Below are positions 1-6,362 of a stretch of 8,094 bases of DNA, piece after piece. The stretch is from Pseudomonadota bacterium (GTDB lineage: Bacteria; Pseudomonadota; Alphaproteobacteria; Azospirillales; Azospirillaceae), in assembly GCA_023416195.1 (NCBI GenBank), contig JAEZID010000409.1, positions 1-8,094 on the forward strand, read 5' to 3'. The notes beneath the pieces were generated by a model. That model saw only the letters and a list, made by a program, of their open reading frames with translations. It did no database searches and was not told the origin of the DNA. Both the position numbers and the translations under genes were made by a program. How positions within the stretch are numbered: the first letter of the stretch is position 1; each line of letters begins with the position of its first letter.

Positions 1-690
1 CTGCGAGAACTTGACCGGCTGGGCCTTGGCTTCCGGCGCGTTCGGCGTCTTCACGTCGGGGTAGAGGTGCTTCAGCAGCTCGCCCGCCTGATCGTACTTG
101 CAGTTGTTCAGATAGTCCCCGCCCAGATAGTTGCAGGCCGCGCCGAAGTTGTCGGTGACGAAGGCGTGCTCGGCGTCCGGGAACCGGTTGATGAACTTGA
201 TGTTGTCCGCCGGCACCTTCAGCGCGCTGTAGAACTGGAAGGCCGCCTCGACCACGGGGGTGGTGACGACGCTGTCCTTGTCGCCGTTGAACAGATAGAC
301 GCGGGCGTTCTTCAGGTTGTCCAGGCTGTCGATCTGCTTGCTCTTCTCGCGGCTCTGCGCGTTGGCCAACAGCTGGCCGATGTCCGGCTTGCCGGCCGTG
401 GTTTTCATGCAGCGCTGGAGGGCGACCTGACCGGGCACCGCGCCGGGAACGTTGTCGGCGCAGCCCCACGGGCCGCCGGCGACCAGCGCAGCGCCCGCGA
501 CGACGTCCGAATAGGCGATGTGCATCTGCGTCGCCATGTAGGCGCCGGACGACACGCCGGACGTGGTGGTCTGCTTGGCGTCGATGTTCAGCTTCGGCAG
601 CTTGACCGGTTCGTCGGCCGCCAGGGCCGGCATGGACAGGGCCGTGGTGAGCGCGACGACGGCCGCGCCGAGGGTCCGCATCGGGAGCAT
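1..690 (-). CDS. Secreted type-2 short-chain-length PHA depolymerase (C-terminus beyond window)
   Basis: This is probably a serine esterase that hydrolyses poly(3-hydroxybutyrate)-type polyesters outside the cytoplasm. The visible 230 residues begin with a signal peptide (about residues 1-24, ending PALA-A). The lipase box GVSSG lies at 45-49, with candidate catalytic Ser47. Asp139 (in GDKD) and His175 (in PDAEHAF) follow in the expected order for the triad. A lipase box so near the N-terminus is the hallmark of the circularly permuted type-2 catalytic domain, as in the Penicillium funiculosum enzyme. Cys77, Cys94, Cys186 and Cys197 could form disulfides, which fits export. The start at 690 is preceded by GAGAGG about 9 nt upstream. 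An ATG at 697 is out of frame. Family members are usually about 300-350 residues, so roughly a third is missing past the left edge. A related CE1-type esterase acting on another ester is the main alternative. Confidence 0.85.
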   Translation of the reverse strand, partial: MLPMRTLGAAVVALTTALSMPALAADEPVKLPKLNIDAKQTTTSGVSSGAYMATQMHIAYSDVVAGAALVAGGPWGCADNVPGAVPGQVALQRCMKTTAGKPDIGQLLANAQSREKSKQIDSLDNLKNARVYLFNGDKDSVVTTPVVEAAFQFYSALKVPADNIKFINRFPDAEHAFVTDNFGAACNYLGGDYLNNCKYDQAGELLKHLYPDVKTPNAPEAKAQPVKFSQ

Positions 691-759
691 GAGCCATTTC
701 CTCTCGTTGTCGTAACTTCGCGCGTGGCCCGGTTTCGCGCGGTTCGTCGTTCCGGGCGT

Positions 760-785
760 CTTCGCTGCACCGCAGCGTAGCGAAG
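760..785. repeat. Imperfect inverted repeat in divergent intergenic region
   Basis: CTTCGCT at 760-766 pairs with AGCGAAG at 779-785. A competing inner hairpin, GCTGC-ACC-GCAGC, occupies 764-776. No T-run follows, so it is not a terminator. It lies about 70 bp upstream of the depolymerase start and could be an operator, but short GC-rich dyads are frequent in this DNA. Confidence 0.25.
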
Positions 786-813
786 CAATCGGCAAAGTCC
801 ACAACGGAGACGT

Positions 814-843
814 GTGACAAAATCACTTTCTTCTTTTTATGAA
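814..843 (+). promoter_or_regulatory. Candidate sigma70-type promoter upstream of the rhomboid gene
   Basis: GTGACA at 814-819 matches the -35 consensus TTGACA at five of six bases. TATGAA at 838-843 matches the -10 consensus at four of six, with an 18-bp spacer. The stretch 818-848 is strikingly AT-rich against its GC-rich surroundings, as expected for a promoter. It would give the rhomboid mRNA a leader of roughly 110 nt. GTGA and TCAC at 814-826 also form a 5-nt-spaced dyad that could bind a regulator. This rests on motif reading only. Confidence 0.35.
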
Positions 844-964
844 TACATGGGCATGAAGGTTCCCTCTGTCGGCAAAATCGCCACGGCACACGGCGACCGC
901 TTGGCGGGACGGGGAAGGCGGCCCATCGTTTCAGAAGACCCAATGTTTGTCCGGAACGCCGCCG

Positions 965-1765
965 ATGTTCTTCATTCCGCTTTTCGACGACAACCCGACC
1001 CGCCGGACGGCCGTCATCACCATCGTCATCGTCGCGCTGTGCGTGGCGGTCTTCCTGTGGCAACGGTCGTTGGGCCCGGTCGGGGAGGGGCGGGCCGTCT
1101 ACTCCTTCGGCGTGATCCCGGCGGTTCTGTTCGGCTATGCGGATCTGCCGGCGCGGCTTCAGGTGGTGCCGCCCTGGATGTCGGTGATCACCTCGATGTT
1201 CATGCACGGCGGCTGGATGCACCTGGCCGGAAACATGCTGTATCTCTGGATCTTCGGGAACAACGTGGAAGACAGCATGGGGCGGGGCCGCTTCATCGTT
1301 TTCTATCTGCTGTGCGGGACGGCGGCGGCGCTGGCGCAGGGCATCGCCCACCCGACCTCCGAGATTCCCATGCTCGGGGCGAGCGGCGCCATCGGCGGCG
1401 TGCTGGGCGCCTATCTGGTGCTGCACCCCCGGGCGAATGTCGGCGTGCTGTTCTGGTTCATCATCATCGTCCGCATCATCACCGTGCCGGCCGTCCTCGT
1501 GCTCGGTGCCTGGTTCCTCGGGCAGATCCTGAGCGGGGTGACGACGCCCACCTCGGACGAGGGCGGGGTGGCCTTTTGGGCGCATGTCGGCGGGTTCGTC
1601 GCGGGGGTGGTGCTGATCCCCTTCTTCAAGCGTTCCAACGTGCGGCTGATGGAGCCGGCGCACAGCCGCGCCTTCGCGGTGATGCGGCCCGGCGCCCCGA
1701 TCCGCCGTGGGCGCATTCCCGACGCCGGAGACCGCCGCCGTCCGTTCGGGGGATGGTATCGATAG
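965..1765 (+). CDS. Rhomboid family intramembrane serine protease
   Basis: The product is a polytopic inner-membrane protease that cleaves transmembrane segments of other membrane proteins; its substrate here is unknown. With the ATG at 965 it has 266 residues. The visible hallmarks are a first membrane segment (about 14-32), the HGGWMHLAGN region (81-90) with the conserved His86-xxx-Asn90, the catalytic motif GASG (138-141) with Ser140, and WAHVGG (205-210) with His207. Together these give the Ser/His dyad of the GlpG class. The last 45 residues or so form an Arg- and Pro-rich tail that is probably cytoplasmic. I chose ATG 965 because MFFIPLFDDNPTRR resembles family N-termini and GGA lies 10 nt upstream. 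An in-frame TTG at 947 would add six residues. DUF2061 follows on the same strand after a 98-bp AT-richer gap, so co-transcription is uncertain. Confidence 0.9.
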   Translation: MFFIPLFDDNPTRRTAVITIVIVALCVAVFLWQRSLGPVGEGRAVYSFGVIPAVLFGYADLPARLQVVPPWMSVITSMFMHGGWMHLAGNMLYLWIFGNNVEDSMGRGRFIVFYLLCGTAAALAQGIAHPTSEIPMLGASGAIGGVLGAYLVLHPRANVGVLFWFIIIVRIITVPAVLVLGAWFLGQILSGVTTPTSDEGGVAFWAHVGGFVAGVVLIPFFKRSNVRLMEPAHSRAFAVMRPGAPIRRGRIPDAGDRRRPFGGWYR

Positions 1766-1863
1766 TTTTTATCTATGAAACGCTTCGGGATAATCGATTG
1801 GACCTTTGGTCGCGTATCAGCCACCTTGATCCTGACAAAGAACATTGGGTTTCGGGGGCGATC
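1766..1863 (+). promoter_or_regulatory. AT-richer gap with possible promoter for the DUF2061 gene
   Basis: The gap between the rhomboid and DUF2061 genes is noticeably richer in A and T than either gene. It holds GATAAT at 1789-1794, a five-of-six match to the -10 consensus, but only a poor -35 (TTTTTA, 1766-1771). GATA (1761-1764) and TATC (1770-1773) form a small dyad overlapping the rhomboid stop codon. A separate promoter for the small gene is plausible but not shown. Confidence 0.2.
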
Positions 1864-2088
1864 ATGGCCAAGACGTTGAGCTTCGCGTGCGTGCACTTCA
1901 CCGTGGCCTTCTCCGTGGGCTACCTGATGACGGGCAGCATCGCCGTGGGCGGCGCGCTGGCGATGGTCGAGCCGCTGTGCAACACGGTCGCCTATTACCT
2001 GCACGAGAAGGCGTGGGCCGCGGCGTCGCGCCGTCGCGAGCGGGTGGGCGAGGAAGACGCCGATGTCGCCGGGGCCGTTCCCGCCTGA
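1864..2088 (+). CDS. DUF2061 family small membrane protein
   Basis: This 74-residue protein matches the DUF2061 pattern in my reading: KTLSFACVHFTVAFSVGYL near the N-terminus, the TGS turn, then a second hydrophobic stretch and the conserved EPLCNTVAYYLHEKAW block. Two transmembrane helices (about 6-22 and 26-45) are predicted by eye, followed by a charged C-terminal tail. The molecular function of the family is unknown. The start at 1864 is preceded by a G-rich SD-like stretch (GGGGGCGATC). The frame stays open far upstream, including an ATG at 1753 inside the end of the rhomboid gene, but the added residues do not look like the family and cover the AT-rich gap. A terminator 21 bp after the stop closes the unit. 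Confidence 0.8.
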   Translation: MAKTLSFACVHFTVAFSVGYLMTGSIAVGGALAMVEPLCNTVAYYLHEKAWAAASRRRERVGEEDADVAGAVPA

Positions 2089-2109
2089 AAGGATGGGGCA
2101 TGACCACGA

Positions 2110-2145
2110 AAAAGCCCCTCTTCCCAGGCGGGAAGAGGGGCTTTT
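2110..2145. terminator. Bidirectional intrinsic terminator between convergent genes
   Basis: A perfect 16-bp stem (2110-2125 with 2130-2145) closes a 4-nt loop, AGGC. The outer base pairs are A-T, giving TTTT at the 3' side on the plus strand and five T on the minus strand. It sits between the ends of the DUF2061 gene (plus) and the peroxiredoxin gene (minus), so it can serve both. Confidence 0.92.
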
Positions 2146-2157
2146 CGCGCCACCGGA

Positions 2158-2688
2158 TTACTTGGAACGCAGGTAGTTCAGAACGTTCTCCGGGGAGGAT
2201 TCGCCGTACGGGTCGCCGTTCAGGCCGGCGTCGTTGATGCCCGGCTCCTCGAACCACTTCTCGATCACGCCGTCCTTCACGACCATGGCGTAGCGCCAGC
2301 TGCGCTGGCCGAAGCCGACGTGATCCTTGTTGATCAGCATGCCCATGCGGCGCGTGAAATGGCCCGAGCCGTCCGGGATCAGCTTCACGTTCTTCAGGTT
2401 CAGGCTCTTGCCCCACTGGAACATGACGAAGGCGTCGTTGACCGACAGGCAGTAGACCTCGTCGACGCCCAGGTCGCGGAATTCCGGATACAGGCGGTCG
2501 TAGGCCGGGCACTGCTCGTTCGAGCAGGTCGGGGTGAAGGCGCCCGGCAGCGAGAAGACGACGACGCGCTTGCCGGCGAAAATATCGTCGGAGCTCACGT
2601 CCTGCCAGCGGAACGGGTTCGGACCGCCGACGCTCTCGTCGCGCACGCGGGTCTTGAACACAACAGAGGGGACCTTGCGCCCTTCCAT
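2158..2688 (-). CDS. Prx5-type peroxiredoxin
   Basis: This is a cytosolic thiol peroxidase that reduces hydrogen peroxide and organic hydroperoxides. The 176-residue protein has the thioredoxin-fold active site PGAFTPTCS (48-56), with Thr52 and peroxidatic Cys55. Arg132 in the RYAMVV strand is the expected partner residue. Cys60 and Cys80 are further cysteines; which one resolves Cys55, if any, cannot be told from sequence. The stretch GMLINKDHVGFGQRSWRYAMVVKDG resembles the peroxiredoxin half of Prx5-glutaredoxin hybrid proteins, but no glutaredoxin domain follows here, so an external glutaredoxin or thioredoxin is probably the reductant. The start at 2688 has CGGAG 6 nt upstream. hutH lies upstream on the same strand, 132 bp away across a hairpin, which argues against tight coupling. 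Confidence 0.92.
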   Translation of the reverse strand: MEGRKVPSVVFKTRVRDESVGGPNPFRWQDVSSDDIFAGKRVVVFSLPGAFTPTCSNEQCPAYDRLYPEFRDLGVDEVYCLSVNDAFVMFQWGKSLNLKNVKLIPDGSGHFTRRMGMLINKDHVGFGQRSWRYAMVVKDGVIEKWFEEPGINDAGLNGDPYGESSPENVLNYLRSK

Positions 2689-2715
2689 GACGATCTCCGA
2701 AAAAAATGAACGGTG

Positions 2716-2732
2716 CCGGCCGGCGCGGCCGG
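2716..2732. repeat. GC-rich hairpin in the peroxiredoxin leader
   Basis: CCGGCCG (2716-2722) and CGGCCGG (2726-2732) form a perfect 7-bp stem with a 3-nt loop. On the minus strand it lies between the end of hutH and the peroxiredoxin start. A run of seven T follows, but only about 9 nt past the stem. It may be a weak hutH terminator or a leader structure; the spacing is not canonical for an intrinsic terminator. Confidence 0.4.
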
Positions 2733-2820
2733 TGAGAAGGAGATCAAGACCTTAGCGGCTCGCGAGCGCGCATCCAACCACCATCGGCCGTCACGGGCGG
2801 CCCTGCGCCGACATGCCTCA

Positions 2821-4350
2821 TCATAAAATCGTTCGTGGACCGATGAAGGCGCGGAAGGCCCCGGACACGACCAGATCTTTCGCGGCGGCGATGTCCGGGG
2901 CCATCGCCCGGTCCTCGTCCCAGCGTGCCACGCGGGCGCGCAGCAGCGCCTTGGCCGCCTCCAGCCGGGGCGAGGAGACGAGCGGCGCGCGCAGGTCCAC
3001 GCCCTGCCCGGCGGCCAGCAGTTCCACCGCCACGATGCCCGCCAGATTGTCGGCCATGTCGGTCAGACGGCGCGCGGCGTGGGTCGCCATGCTGACGTGA
3101 TCCTCCTGGTTGGCGGAGGTCGGCAGGCTGTCCACGCTGGCCGGGTGGGCCATCTGCTTGTTCTCGGACGCGAGCGCCGCCGCCGTTACCTGCGCGATCA
3201 TGAAGCCGCTGTTCAACCCGCCGTCCCTCACCAGGAAGGGCGGCAGGCCCGACAGATGCGTGTCCATCAGCAGCGCGATCCGCCGTTCCGACAGGGCGCC
3301 GATCTCCGCGATGGCGATCGCCAGCACATCCGCCGCCATGGCGACCGGCTCGGCGTGGAAGTTGCCGCCGGACAGAATCTCGCCGGTGTCCGGAAAGACC
3401 AGCGGGTTGTCGGACACGGCGTTCGCCTCGCGCTCCAGAACGCCGGCCGCGAAGCGGATGTGGTCGAGCGCCGCCCCCATCACCTGCGGCTGGCAGCGCA
3501 GGCTGTAGGGGTCCTGCACGGTCCCGTGCTCGCCCCGATGGGACTCCCGGATGCCGCTGCCGTGCAGCAGGTCGCGGTAGACGGCGGCCACCTCCCGCTG
3601 GCCCGGCTGGCCGCGCAGGTCGTGGATGCGCGCGTCGAACGGCCCCTCGCTGCCCTGCGCCGCGTCGACGCTGAGCGCCCCCGCCACCAGCGCGGCGGCG
3701 AACGCGTCCTCCGCCGCGAACAGCCCGGCGAGCGCCAGAGCCGTGGACACCTGCGTGCCGTTCAGCAGCGCCAGCCCTTCCTTCGCCTCCAGACCCAGCG
3801 GGGCCAGCCCGGCGCGCGCCAGGGCCTCCGTGCCCGGCACCCGCTCCCCATCGACGTCCGCCTCGCCCTCGCCGATCAGCACGGCGGACAAGTGGGCCAG
3901 CGGCGCCAGATCGCCCGACGCGCCGACCGACCCCTTGGCCGGTATCACCGGTAGGACGCCCCGGTTGAACAACGCCAGCAGCGCCTCGATGATCTCCGGC
4001 CGCACCCCGGAATGGCCGCGCGCCAGCGCGTTCGCCTTCAGCGCCAGCACCAGCCGCACCACGTCGGGCGGCAGCGCCGGCCCCGTCCCGGCGCAGTGCG
4101 AGAGCACGAGGCGCCGTTGCAACTCCCGCACCCGATCGGGCGGGATGCGCTTACGGGCGAGCAGGCCGAAGCCGGTGTTCACTCCATAGACCGCGCGCTC
4201 GCCCCCGGCCGCCTCGGCCACCGTCCGCGCCGCCGCCGCGATGCCCGCCCGGCAGTCGGGCGCCAGCGCCAGCCGCACGGGTTCCCGCGCGATCCGGCGC
4301 AGATCGGCCAGCGTCAGGCGGCCCGGCTCCAGCTTCAGAACGTCGGTCAT
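2821..4350 (-). CDS. hutH: Histidine ammonia-lyase (histidase)
   Basis: The enzyme deaminates L-histidine to trans-urocanate and ammonia, the first step of histidine utilisation, in the cytosol. It has 509 residues, the normal family length. The triad Ala144-Ser145-Gly146 in GSVGASGDLAPLAHL cyclises to the MIO cofactor. YGVNTGFG (55-62) carries Tyr55. LSHCAG (83-88) carries the Ser-His pair typical of histidases rather than tyrosine or phenylalanine lyases. LLNGTQ, DPYSLRCQPQ and SENKQMAHPASVDSLPTSANQED complete the signature. The start at 4350 has GGAGG 4 nt upstream; the frame extends to 4437 but without family-like sequence. No hutU, hutI, hutG or hutC is visible. The neighbour downstream is a peroxiredoxin and the neighbour upstream is divergent, so hutH may be a lone gene or the edge of a rearranged hut locus. 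Confidence 0.95.
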   Translation of the reverse strand: MTDVLKLEPGRLTLADLRRIAREPVRLALAPDCRAGIAAAARTVAEAAGGERAVYGVNTGFGLLARKRIPPDRVRELQRRLVLSHCAGTGPALPPDVVRLVLALKANALARGHSGVRPEIIEALLALFNRGVLPVIPAKGSVGASGDLAPLAHLSAVLIGEGEADVDGERVPGTEALARAGLAPLGLEAKEGLALLNGTQVSTALALAGLFAAEDAFAAALVAGALSVDAAQGSEGPFDARIHDLRGQPGQREVAAVYRDLLHGSGIRESHRGEHGTVQDPYSLRCQPQVMGAALDHIRFAAGVLEREANAVSDNPLVFPDTGEILSGGNFHAEPVAMAADVLAIAIAEIGALSERRIALLMDTHLSGLPPFLVRDGGLNSGFMIAQVTAAALASENKQMAHPASVDSLPTSANQEDHVSMATHAARRLTDMADNLAGIVAVELLAAGQGVDLRAPLVSSPRLEAAKALLRARVARWDEDRAMAPDIAAAKDLVVSGAFRAFIGPRTIL

Positions 4351-4463
4351 GCGTCCTCCACGTGCGGCGCCCAAGAAGAAAGACGGCGGTTCGAAGGGGG
4401 CCTTTCCTTCACATGAGCATCCCGTGGCCGTGCGCAAAGGGGGTGGTTTCTGGTGGCAATCCT

Positions 4464-4477
4464 GTGATGTCGATCAA
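4464..4477. promoter_or_regulatory. Candidate FNR/FixK/Anr-type binding site
   Basis: GTGAT-GTCG-ATCAA matches the FNR-family dyad TTGAT-N4-ATCAA at nine of ten informative bases. It lies in the divergent region, centred about 100 bp before the transporter ATG and about 120 bp before the hutH ATG, and could serve either gene. Read one base further left (TGTGA-N6-TCAAT, 4463-4478) it also resembles a degraded CRP box. I could not place a convincing -10 element at a standard distance on either side, so function is unproven. Confidence 0.35.
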
Positions 4478-4527
4478 TGTTTAGGTTTCATTTACCAAGA
4501 TCCCGTCACCTGTGCCTCGCCTGCATC

Positions 4528-4539
4528 CAGTGGGCACTG
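4528..4539. repeat. Short inverted repeat near the transporter start
   Basis: CAGTG and CACTG flank a 2-nt GG spacer, about 31 bp before the transporter ATG. The position would suit an operator overlapping the promoter or early leader. Arms this short also arise by chance. Confidence 0.2.
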
Positions 4540-4569
4540 CCTTAAACGGTGACAATTGGAGGGCTTTAA

Positions 4570-6306
4570 ATGCCTCGCCTTTTTGGACGTAAGCCGGAAA
4601 CCACCGGCGAAGAAATGGCTTTCGGGAGCCAATATTTCTCCAGGATACTTATTGGTGCCTTTGTCTTCAGCGCCGCCATCAACCTTCTTATGTTGGCGAT
4701 GCCGCTCTATTCCCTGCAAGTGTTCAGCCGCGCCATTCCGTCGGGCAACTTCGACACGCTGATCATGCTGACCGTGATCGTCGTGATCGCCCTGACGTTG
4801 ACCGCCATGCTGGAAACGGTCCGCTCCCGCCTCCTGTGCCGCGCCGGCAACGGGCTGGAGGTGGCTTGGCGCCGCCGCCTGACCGCCGACGTGCTGGACG
4901 CCTCGGGCCGTGGCCGTCCCGACAGCGCGCCGCTCAGCGACCTCATGGAGGTCAAGAGCGCCCTGTCGCGGCCGACCGTCGGCTCGTTGATGGACCTGCC
5001 GTGGGTGCCGCTGTACGTGATCGGCATCTACCTGATCCATCCGCTGCTGGCGCTGATCCTGGTCGCCGGGATGGTCATCATGACCGCGCTGGGCTACGTG
5101 AGCTACGCCGCCGTCCGCCATTTCGCCGACGAAGGCAAGGCCCCGTCCACCCGCTCGCAGCGCCTGTTCGACGCCCTGCTGTCGAAGTCCGATACGGTGC
5201 GCGGCCTGCGCATGGGCCCGACCGCGCTCGACACCGTGGCCCGCGACGCCATGACCTCCTCGGCTCTCCAGGGCCGCTCGGCCGAGCGTGCCGCCGCCAT
5301 CGGCGCCTTCACCAAGTGGGTGCGCATGGTCCTGCAGATCGCCGTCACCGGTGTCGGTGCCTGGCTGGTGATCGAGCAGCACCTGTCCTTCGGCGGCATG
5401 ATCGCCACCTCGATGCTGGTCGGCCGCGGCCTCGCCCCGGTGGAGCAGAGCGCCGGCGCCTGGGGCCAGCTTCAAAAGTCGATCCAGTCCTTCCGCCGCC
5501 TGTACCCGCTGCTGAAGCGCCTGTCGCGTGAGCAGCCGCGTCCGGTCACCCCGGTGGAGCGCGAGCGCCTGACGGTCGAGAACCTGCTGTTCGTCTCGCC
5601 GCGTGACCAGAAGCCGATCCTGCGCAGCGTCACCCTGTCGATCGAGCCGGGCGAGACCATCTGCATCGCCGGTCCGAACCGCTCGGGCAAGTCGGTCCTG
5701 GCCCGCCTGCTGGCCGGTGTCGCCATGCCGTCCGCCGGTACGGTCCGCCTCGGCGGCCTCGCGGTGGCCTCCCTGAACCCGGACAGCGTCGCCCATGGCA
5801 TCGGCTATATGTCGCAGACCGCCGACCTGCTGCCCGGCACCATCGCCGAGAACATCGCCCGCTTCACCGAAGCGACGCAGGAGCAGGTCGAGGACGCCGC
5901 CAAGCGCGCCGGCATCCACGAGTGGATCGAGAGCCTGCCCAACGGCTACGAGACCGAGGTTTCCGACCCGCTGTTCCCGATCACCGGCGCCTCGGCCCGC
6001 CTGATCGCCCTGGCCCGCGCCGGCTTCGCCAACCCGCCGCTGCTGGTCCTGGACGAGCCGTCCGCCGGCATGGACGAGATCGGCCACAAGGCGGTGCGCG
6101 ACTTCATTACCGACGCCAAGACCCGCGGCACGACCACCATCGTGCTGACCCACAGCCCGGCCTTCGTCGATCTGTCGGACAAGACCTTCGTGCTCAAGAA
6201 CGGCATGGCGGTGGAACTGCCGCAGCGCCAGGAGCAGCAGCAGAGCGCCAACTGGGCCCGCCTGCGCAACATCGGCCCGGCGCCGGTGCAGAGCGCGGCC
6301 GGCTGA
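4570..6306 (+). CDS. Type I secretion ABC permease/ATPase (PrtD-like) with degenerate signature
   Basis: This is the inner-membrane ATPase of a type I secretion system, one TMD-NBD half-transporter of 578 residues that should work as a dimer. Hydrophobic segments lie near 24-46, 62-82, 145-178 and 250-285. There is no N-terminal C39 or C39-like domain, as in PrtD/LapB-distant exporters. The NBD occupies about 335-550: Walker A GPNRSGKS (368-375), Q-loop Gln416 in YMSQTADLLPGT, Walker B LLVLDEP (491-497) with Glu496, D-loop SAGMD and H-loop His528. The signature normally read as LSGGQ is ITGAS (471-475), followed by a normal ARLIALARA helix. The start has GGAGG 7 nt upstream. The adaptor gene follows 56 bp later. 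A Gln-rich tail (552-558) ends the protein. No substrate gene is nearby, so the cargo is unknown. Confidence 0.9.
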   Translation: MPRLFGRKPETTGEEMAFGSQYFSRILIGAFVFSAAINLLMLAMPLYSLQVFSRAIPSGNFDTLIMLTVIVVIALTLTAMLETVRSRLLCRAGNGLEVAWRRRLTADVLDASGRGRPDSAPLSDLMEVKSALSRPTVGSLMDLPWVPLYVIGIYLIHPLLALILVAGMVIMTALGYVSYAAVRHFADEGKAPSTRSQRLFDALLSKSDTVRGLRMGPTALDTVARDAMTSSALQGRSAERAAAIGAFTKWVRMVLQIAVTGVGAWLVIEQHLSFGGMIATSMLVGRGLAPVEQSAGAWGQLQKSIQSFRRLYPLLKRLSREQPRPVTPVERERLTVENLLFVSPRDQKPILRSVTLSIEPGETICIAGPNRSGKSVLARLLAGVAMPSAGTVRLGGLAVASLNPDSVAHGIGYMSQTADLLPGTIAENIARFTEATQEQVEDAAKRAGIHEWIESLPNGYETEVSDPLFPITGASARLIALARAGFANPPLLVLDEPSAGMDEIGHKAVRDFITDAKTRGTTTIVLTHSPAFVDLSDKTFVLKNGMAVELPQRQEQQQSANWARLRNIGPAPVQSAAG

Positions 6307-6313
6307 TACGGCC

Positions 6314-6339
6314 CCTGAAGCGAACCTCCTGAAGCGAAC
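6314..6339 (+). repeat. Tandem direct repeat between the two secretion genes
   Basis: CCTGAAGCGAAC occurs twice (6314-6325 and 6328-6339) at a 14-nt period, just after the ATPase stop codon and before the adaptor ribosome binding site. It looks like a small local duplication. It lengthens the spacer between the two genes; no hairpin or binding motif is evident in it. Confidence 0.7.
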
Positions 6340-6362
6340 GCGGCAAAAAAGGACACTCTTCC

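Noticed and set aside
67..780. A 237-codon plus-strand open frame opposite the depolymerase
   Set aside because: The minus strand carries a signal peptide, lipase box and triad in order. The plus frame has no domain-like sequence.
814..2088. A 424-codon open frame covering the rhomboid gene and ending with the DUF2061 stop
   Set aside because: Through the rhomboid gene it is an Arg/Gly/Ala-rich out-of-frame translation typical of high-GC shadows. Only its last 74 codons look like a real protein.
2758..2767. Perfect 10-bp palindrome GCTCGCGAGC between hutH and the peroxiredoxin gene
   Set aside because: Short GC palindromes are expected by chance in DNA of this composition, and no promoter element could be tied to it.
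3079..3954. A 291-codon plus-strand open frame inside hutH
   Set aside because: It is an Arg/Gln/His-rich shadow opposite a complete, fully recognised hutH.
4450..4550. Possible sigma54 (GG-N10-GC) promoter for the secretion operon
   Set aside because: TGGCAA and TGGGCAC occur, but neither has the GC element at the required spacing.
4492..6153. A 553-codon open frame antisense to the secretion ATPase
   Set aside because: It consists of low-complexity Gln/Gly/Arg/His-rich sequence with no recognisable domain and mirrors the codon bias of the true gene.
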